From: Colwellia sp.
GTDB lineage: Bacteria; Pseudomonadota; Gammaproteobacteria; Enterobacterales; Alteromonadaceae
Assembly: GCA_020630795.1 (NCBI GenBank)
Contig: JAHDIK010000004.1
Span: 225,445-289,444, forward strand
Direction of reading: 5' to 3'
DNA length: 64,000 bases
The notes beneath the pieces were generated by a model that was not told where the DNA came from, did not search any database, and saw only the letters and a list, made by a program, of their open reading frames with translations. This document shows positions 60,237 through 64,000 of this stretch, piece by piece; positions within the stretch are counted from its first letter, which is position 1; every line of letters starts with the position of its first letter. The position numbers and the translations under genes are program-made.

Positions 60237-62909
60237 ATGGCAAAATCTCTGGTAATTGTCGAATCGCCAGCCAAAGCGAAGACAATTAACAAGTATCTTG
60301 GTAAAGATTTCGTAGTGAAATCTAGTGTTGGTCATGTACGTGACCTTCCTCATGGAAGTACAGGCAAAAAAGTTGCAGCCAAATCGCCAGCTGAAGTGCG
60401 TAAAATGACGCCAGCAGCCAAAGCTAAATATAAGGCAAAAAGAGATAAACAAGCCCTTATCAATAGAATGGGCATCAACCCAGATAAAGACTGGGAAGCT
60501 AACTATCAAATATTACCCGGCAAAGAAAAAGTTGTTAACGAATTAACCAAATTAGCAAATAATGCCGATACTATCTATCTCGCAACCGATTTGGATCGCG
60601 AGGGAGAAGCAATTGCATGGCATTTAAAAGAGATTATTGGCGGCAACGACGATAAGTTTAAACGTGTCGTTTTTAACGAAATAACAGAGAATGCTATTCA
60701 ACAAGCATTTTCAACACCTGGTGAGCTCAGCATGCCAGGTGTAAATGCGCAACAGGCACGACGATTTTTAGATCGTGTTGTTGGCTTTATGGTTAGCCCA
60801 CTCCTATGGAAAAAAGTAGCACGCGGACTATCTGCGGGCCGAGTTCAATCAGTAGCAGTTAAGTTAGTGGTCGAAAAAGAAAGAGAAATTAAAGCATTTG
60901 ACCCTAAAGAGTTCTGGGAAGTTTCTGCTGATACAAAAACATCTTCGGGTGCTGACTTTGCGTTAGATGTAACGCATGAAAATGGAAAAACATTTAAACC
61001 GACAAACGAGTCAGATACCAAAAAAGCGCTATCACTACTTGATGCTGCTACTTACACCGTTGAAAAGCGCGAAGACAAGCCATCAAAAAGTTCTCCATCT
61101 GCCCCTTTCATTACATCTACGCTTCAGCAAGCAGCGAGTACAAAGTTAGGGTTTGGTGTTAAACGTACTATGGGATTAGCTCAACGCTTATATGAAGCTG
61201 GTCATATAACTTATATGCGTACCGACTCAACCAACTTAAGTAAAGATGCTGTAGATATGTGTCGCTCATATATTGCAGATAGCTTTGGCGAAAATTACCT
61301 TCCTGAAAAAGCAAAGCTTTATAGCAGCAAAGGTAATGCTCAAGAGGCGCATGAAGCTATTCGCCCTTCTAACGTAAAGTTAGAATCAGCATTTATGGAA
61401 GGCATTGAAGCAGACGCGAAAAAACTTTATGACCTTATTTGGCGTCAATTTGTAGCTTGTCAAATGACGGCAGCAAGATATACGGTAAGTACAATTACCG
61501 TTGGCGCTTCTGGTTTTGCCTTAAAAGCCAAAGGTAGAGTAATGCAATTTGACGGTTGGACACGCGTACACCCTCAATTATCAAAAGGTGATGACAAGCA
61601 CTTGCCTGACTTAGCTGTTGGCGAAGTATTAACTCTTGAACAACTTAATCCTTCTCAGCACTTTACTAAGCCACCTGCGCGTTTTGGTGAAGCATCGTTA
61701 GTTAAAGAGTTAGAAAAACGTTCAATAGGCAGACCGTCAACCTACGCTTCAATTATTTCTACCATTCAAGATCGCGGTTATGTGCGACTTGAAAAGAAAC
61801 GATTCTATGCAGAAAAAATGGGCGAAATAGTTACTGACAGTCTTTCTGAAAGCTTTACCAACTTAATGAATTACGACTTCACCGCCAATATGGAACAAGA
61901 GCTTGATGAAGTTGCAGACGGTAAAACAAATTGGAAAGATGTACTCGATGAATTCTACAAAAACTTCACCGGGCAATTAGCGACTGCTGATTTACCAACA
62001 GAAGAAGGTGGAATGAGAAATAACGAACCTGTATTAACCGATATAGATTGCCCGACTTGTAATAGAAAAATGGGAATTCGTACGGCTTCTACCGGTGTAT
62101 TTCTAGGTTGTTCTGGTTATGCTTTACCTCCTAAAGAGCGTTGTACCAAAACAATGAACCTCACACCTGGCGAAGAAGCGGTTAGTGTTCTTGCAGAAGA
62201 CCAAGAAACTGAAGCCTTACGTGCCATGCACCGTTGTAGCAAATGTAATACTGCAATGGACAGTTATCTGATTGATGAAACACGTAAACTACATGTTTGT
62301 GGTAACAATCCTGTCTGTGATGGAATTGAAATAGAAAAAGGTGAGTTTAAAATTAAAGGTTACGACGGGCCTATTTTAGAATGTGACCGTTGTGAATCTG
62401 AAATGGAGCTTAAATCAGGTCGTTTTGGAAAATACTTTGATTGCACTAACGAAGAATGTAAAAACACACGCAAACTTTTAGCAAATGGTGAAGCTGCTCC
62501 TCCAAAGGAAGATCCAGTTCAATTACCTGAATTACCTTGCGAAAAGTCTGATGCTCACTTTGTATTGCGTGATGGTGCAGCAGGTATTTTCTTAGCTGCA
62601 AATACTTTCCCTCGCTCAAGAGAAACAAGAGCACCTAAAGTAGCTGAATTACAACAATTTAGAGATCGAATATCATCTAAGTTTTATTATTTGGCCGATG
62701 CTCCAGCAAAAGATCCAGACGGCAATTTGTCAATTGTGCGTTTTAGTCGAAAAACTAAAGAGCAATACGTTATGACAGAAGTTGAAGGAAAAGCTACTGG
62801 CTGGACAGCTAAGTACATAGATGGTAAATGGGTTGAAGAAGCAAAGAAAAAAGCAACAAAAGCAAAACCCAAAGCTAAGTCTAAAGCTAAAAAAACAACT
62901 AAAGCGTAA
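60237..62909 (+). CDS. topA: DNA topoisomerase I
   Basis: Relaxes negative supercoils. The 890 residues comprise the Toprim domain with E9 and the DLDREGEA acidic motif (D118, D120), the gate domains with catalytic Y326 in [10 protein letters not shown], and three C-terminal four-cysteine zinc modules starting at CPTC, CSKC and CDRC. It ends in a lysine-rich tail (about 860-890, [15 protein letters not shown]), as in many proteobacterial TopA. Strong Shine-Dalgarno and a clear terminator mark a single-gene unit. Confidence 0.98.
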   Translation: MAKSLVIVESPAKAKTINKYLGKDFVVKSSVGHVRDLPHGSTGKKVAAKSPAEVRKMTPAAKAKYKAKRDKQALINRMGINPDKDWEANYQILPGKEKVVNELTKLANNADTIYLATDLDREGEAIAWHLKEIIGGNDDKFKRVVFNEITENAIQQAFSTPGELSMPGVNAQQARRFLDRVVGFMVSPLLWKKVARGLSAGRVQSVAVKLVVEKEREIKAFDPKEFWEVSADTKTSSGADFALDVTHENGKTFKPTNESDTKKALSLLDAATYTVEKREDKPSKSSPSAPFITSTLQQAASTKLGFGVKRTMGLAQRLYEAGHITYMRTDSTNLSKDAVDMCRSYIADSFGENYLPEKAKLYSSKGNAQEAHEAIRPSNVKLESAFMEGIEADAKKLYDLIWRQFVACQMTAARYTVSTITVGASGFALKAKGRVMQFDGWTRVHPQLSKGDDKHLPDLAVGEVLTLEQLNPSQHFTKPPARFGEASLVKELEKRSIGRPSTYASIISTIQDRGYVRLEKKRFYAEKMGEIVTDSLSESFTNLMNYDFTANMEQELDEVADGKTNWKDVLDEFYKNFTGQLATADLPTEEGGMRNNEPVLTDIDCPTCNRKMGIRTASTGVFLGCSGYALPPKERCTKTMNLTPGEEAVSVLAEDQETEALRAMHRCSKCNTAMDSYLIDETRKLHVCGNNPVCDGIEIEKGEFKIKGYDGPILECDRCESEMELKSGRFGKYFDCTNEECKNTRKLLANGEAAPPKEDPVQLPELPCEKSDAHFVLRDGAAGIFLAANTFPRSRETRAPKVAELQQFRDRISSKFYYLADAPAKDPDGNLSIVRFSRKTKEQYVMTEVEGKATGWTAKYIDGKWVEEAKKKATKAKPKAKSKAKKTTKA

Positions 62910-62926
62910 ACTCAGCTTTAACAAAC

Positions 62927-62957
62927 AAAAAAAGCGCCTATATGGCGCTTTTTTTAT
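62927..62957 (+). terminator. Intrinsic terminator of topA
   Basis: AAAAAAGCGCC and GGCGCTTTTTTT around TATAT, 18 bases after the stop, with a long U run. Confidence 0.93.
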
Positions 62958-63300
62958 TTAAGAATTACTTACCCATAAAGTAAATGTTAATAGGTTGTTA
63001 ACCTAACAAAATTTAAACCTAAATTGTTTAAAATAATATACAAAATATAAAAAAATGGTGTTTATTGCATCTATAAGCTTGCTAAAATACCAATCAATTA
63101 CGATAAACAATATAAATAGCGTAAAAATACAAATTATCTATTTCTCAACATGTAGTGGTGTTCAGATTTAGACTCGAGTTTTCATTAAACTTAATTTTAT
63201 TTTCGTATTTAGTGCTTTATTTTAATTTTTAGACTAAATTTAAATTTATTACTAGCTTATAAATATTTAGTGGATCCCGATACAATAAAAGGAAATAAGA
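62958..63300. other. AT-rich leader region upstream of csrA
   Basis: A long AT-rich stretch without any gene. Contains a small hairpin AGGTT-GTT-AACCT at 62993-63005 and the csrA Shine-Dalgarno AAAAGGAAA at 63288-63296. The csrA promoter or promoters must lie here, since topA ends in a strong terminator. No RNA gene is supported. Confidence 0.5.
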
Positions 63301-63498
63301 ATGTTGATATTAACGCGCCGTGTTGGCGAAACCTTAATGATTGGTGACGAAGTAACAGTAACGGTACTAGGTGTAAAAGGTAATCAAGTTCGAATAGGTG
63401 TTAATGCGCCTAAAGAGATCTCTGTTCACCGTGAAGAAATTTACATGAGAATACAATCAGAAAAAGGCGAAGCAGAACCGTCAGGTAACAAGTTTTAG
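63301..63498 (+). CDS. csrA: Carbon storage regulator CsrA
   Basis: A 65-residue dimeric RNA-binding protein that controls translation of many mRNAs. The sequence [20 protein letters not shown] is the invariant CsrA start, with L4 and R6-R7 contributing to GGA-motif binding, and R44 in [12 protein letters not shown] completing the site. A clear terminator follows, so it is monocistronic. In many relatives csrA follows alaS or lysC; here it follows topA. Confidence 0.99.
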   Translation: MLILTRRVGETLMIGDEVTVTVLGVKGNQVRIGVNAPKEISVHREEIYMRIQSEKGEAEPSGNKF

Positions 63499-63507
63499 CT
63501 TCATTTG

Positions 63508-63532
63508 AAAAGTCGGCATTAGCCGACTTTTT
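63508..63532 (+). terminator. Intrinsic terminator of csrA
   Basis: AAAAGTCGGC and GCCGACTTT around ATTA followed by T residues, ten bases past the stop codon. Confidence 0.93.
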
Positions 63533-63604
63533 GCACTATAGCGTGTGAAAAACATACGTCTTGCACGAAATCTCATCAAACAGTAATAAATCTATAAAAA
63601 TCGT

Positions 63605-63632
63605 TTGACTTATTTTTTATATCCATTAATAT
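63605..63632 (+). promoter_or_regulatory. Promoter of the tRNA cluster
   Basis: -35 TTGACT (63605-63610) and -10 TAATAT (63627-63632) with a 16-base spacer; expected start about 63639, five bases before the tRNA-Ser. Confidence 0.75.
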
Positions 63633-63643
63633 TCGCACCCATT

Positions 63644-63737
<94 letters not shown>

Positions 63738-63800
63738 ATTCTTAATGGTTGCGAATAAAACTCGCTATCTTTGAAATTAGATATAAAATAAGTTTATTGC

Positions 63801-63877
63801 GGACGCGTAGCTCAGCTGGATAGAGTACCTGGCTACGAACCAGGCGGTCGCAGGTTCGACTCCTGCCGCGTCCGCCA
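63801..63877 (+). tRNA. tRNA-Arg (anticodon ACG)
   Basis: A 77-base tRNA. Acceptor arms GGACGCG and CGCGTCC pair perfectly. The anticodon loop CTACGAA holds ACG, where A34 is normally deaminated to inosine by TadA. CCA is encoded. It follows the tRNA-Ser by 65 bases and a second copy begins 160 bases on. Confidence 0.97.
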
Positions 63878-63960
63878 CTTTTCTTAGAGTGGTTAAACAC
63901 TAAGATCGCGAATACGATTATCATTTATCTTTAAACATAGATACTAAATAAGTTTATTGC

Positions 63961-64000
63961 GGACGCGTAGCTCAGCTGGATAGAGTACCTGGCTACGAAC
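63961..64000 (+). tRNA. tRNA-Arg (anticodon ACG), second copy, cut by the window edge
   Basis: The 40 bases present are identical to the first 40 of the tRNA-Arg at 63801, including the anticodon arm start and ACG. The upstream flank (AAGTTTATTGC) is also repeated, so it is a tandem duplicate unit of 160 bases. The 3' half is outside the window. Confidence 0.93.

Noticed and set aside
63742..63924. Minus-strand frame of 60 codons across the tRNA-Arg, with a GRSRTCDRLVRSQVLYP-type sequence
   Set aside because: This is the well-known spurious protein produced by reading a tRNA gene backwards.

Overview
This window looks like chromosomal DNA from an AT-rich marine gammaproteobacterium of the order Alteromonadales. 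A Colwellia/Thalassotalea-type member of the Colwelliaceae is my best guess, from gene content, gene order and protein flavour; no database search was possible. Almost all genes are intact housekeeping or core-accessory genes. I see no phage, transposase, CRISPR array or integron.

Layout. 1-3901: the start of a periplasmic nitrate reductase operon on the minus strand (napF, a NapE-like mini-protein, napD, napA, partial napG), with a well-placed FNR-type promoter. 4069-6561: a BlaI-type repressor, an M56 (BlaR1-like) membrane protease fused to a TonB C-terminal domain, and a lipoprotein, behind two BlaI-type operator dyads. 6718-14724: prfC; argS followed closely by an HDOD protein, a DUF6445-like protein and a TatD nuclease; then ahpA/smp divergent from serB. 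14860-22286: a double-PilZ protein, radA, and a hybrid histidine kinase overlapping a di-haem cytochrome c peroxidase-like gene. 22393-28449: metH and metA behind tandem MetJ boxes, then recA with an SOS promoter. 28784-37977: mutS, rpoS, nlpD, yqaA-like, pcm, surE, truD, ispF, ispD and ftsB, the classical gammaproteobacterial cluster. 38158-42499: an orphan gene and a pqiA-pqiA-pqiB-pqiC lipid-transport operon, lying between ftsB and eno. 42568-45717: eno and pyrG. 45958-48838: a DUF4202 gene, a YbaN-type membrane protein and an ABC-2 exporter. 49156-58679: a BspA/LRR secreted protein, tmcA, a 54-residue acidic protein, pdxH, a DAACS symporter and an Ig-like-repeat lipoprotein. 58736-63498: a ureohydrolase, topA and csrA. 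63644-64000: tRNA-Ser(GCU), tRNA-Arg(ACG) and the first 40 bases of a second tRNA-Arg copy.

Regulation that can be read directly: FNR-like (nap), BlaI/MecI-like (the M56-TonB cassette), MetJ (metA-metH) and LexA (recA). Each site sits where a working operator should be, and the metA site also decides the start codon. Many genes end in clear rho-independent terminators.

The least explained content is the M56-TonB/BlaI/lipoprotein cassette, the kinase/di-haem peroxidase pair, the repeat-built surface proteins, the orphan gene upstream of ftsB, and several perfect hairpins in intergenic DNA. I do not see strong evidence for a wholly new defence or mobile system here.
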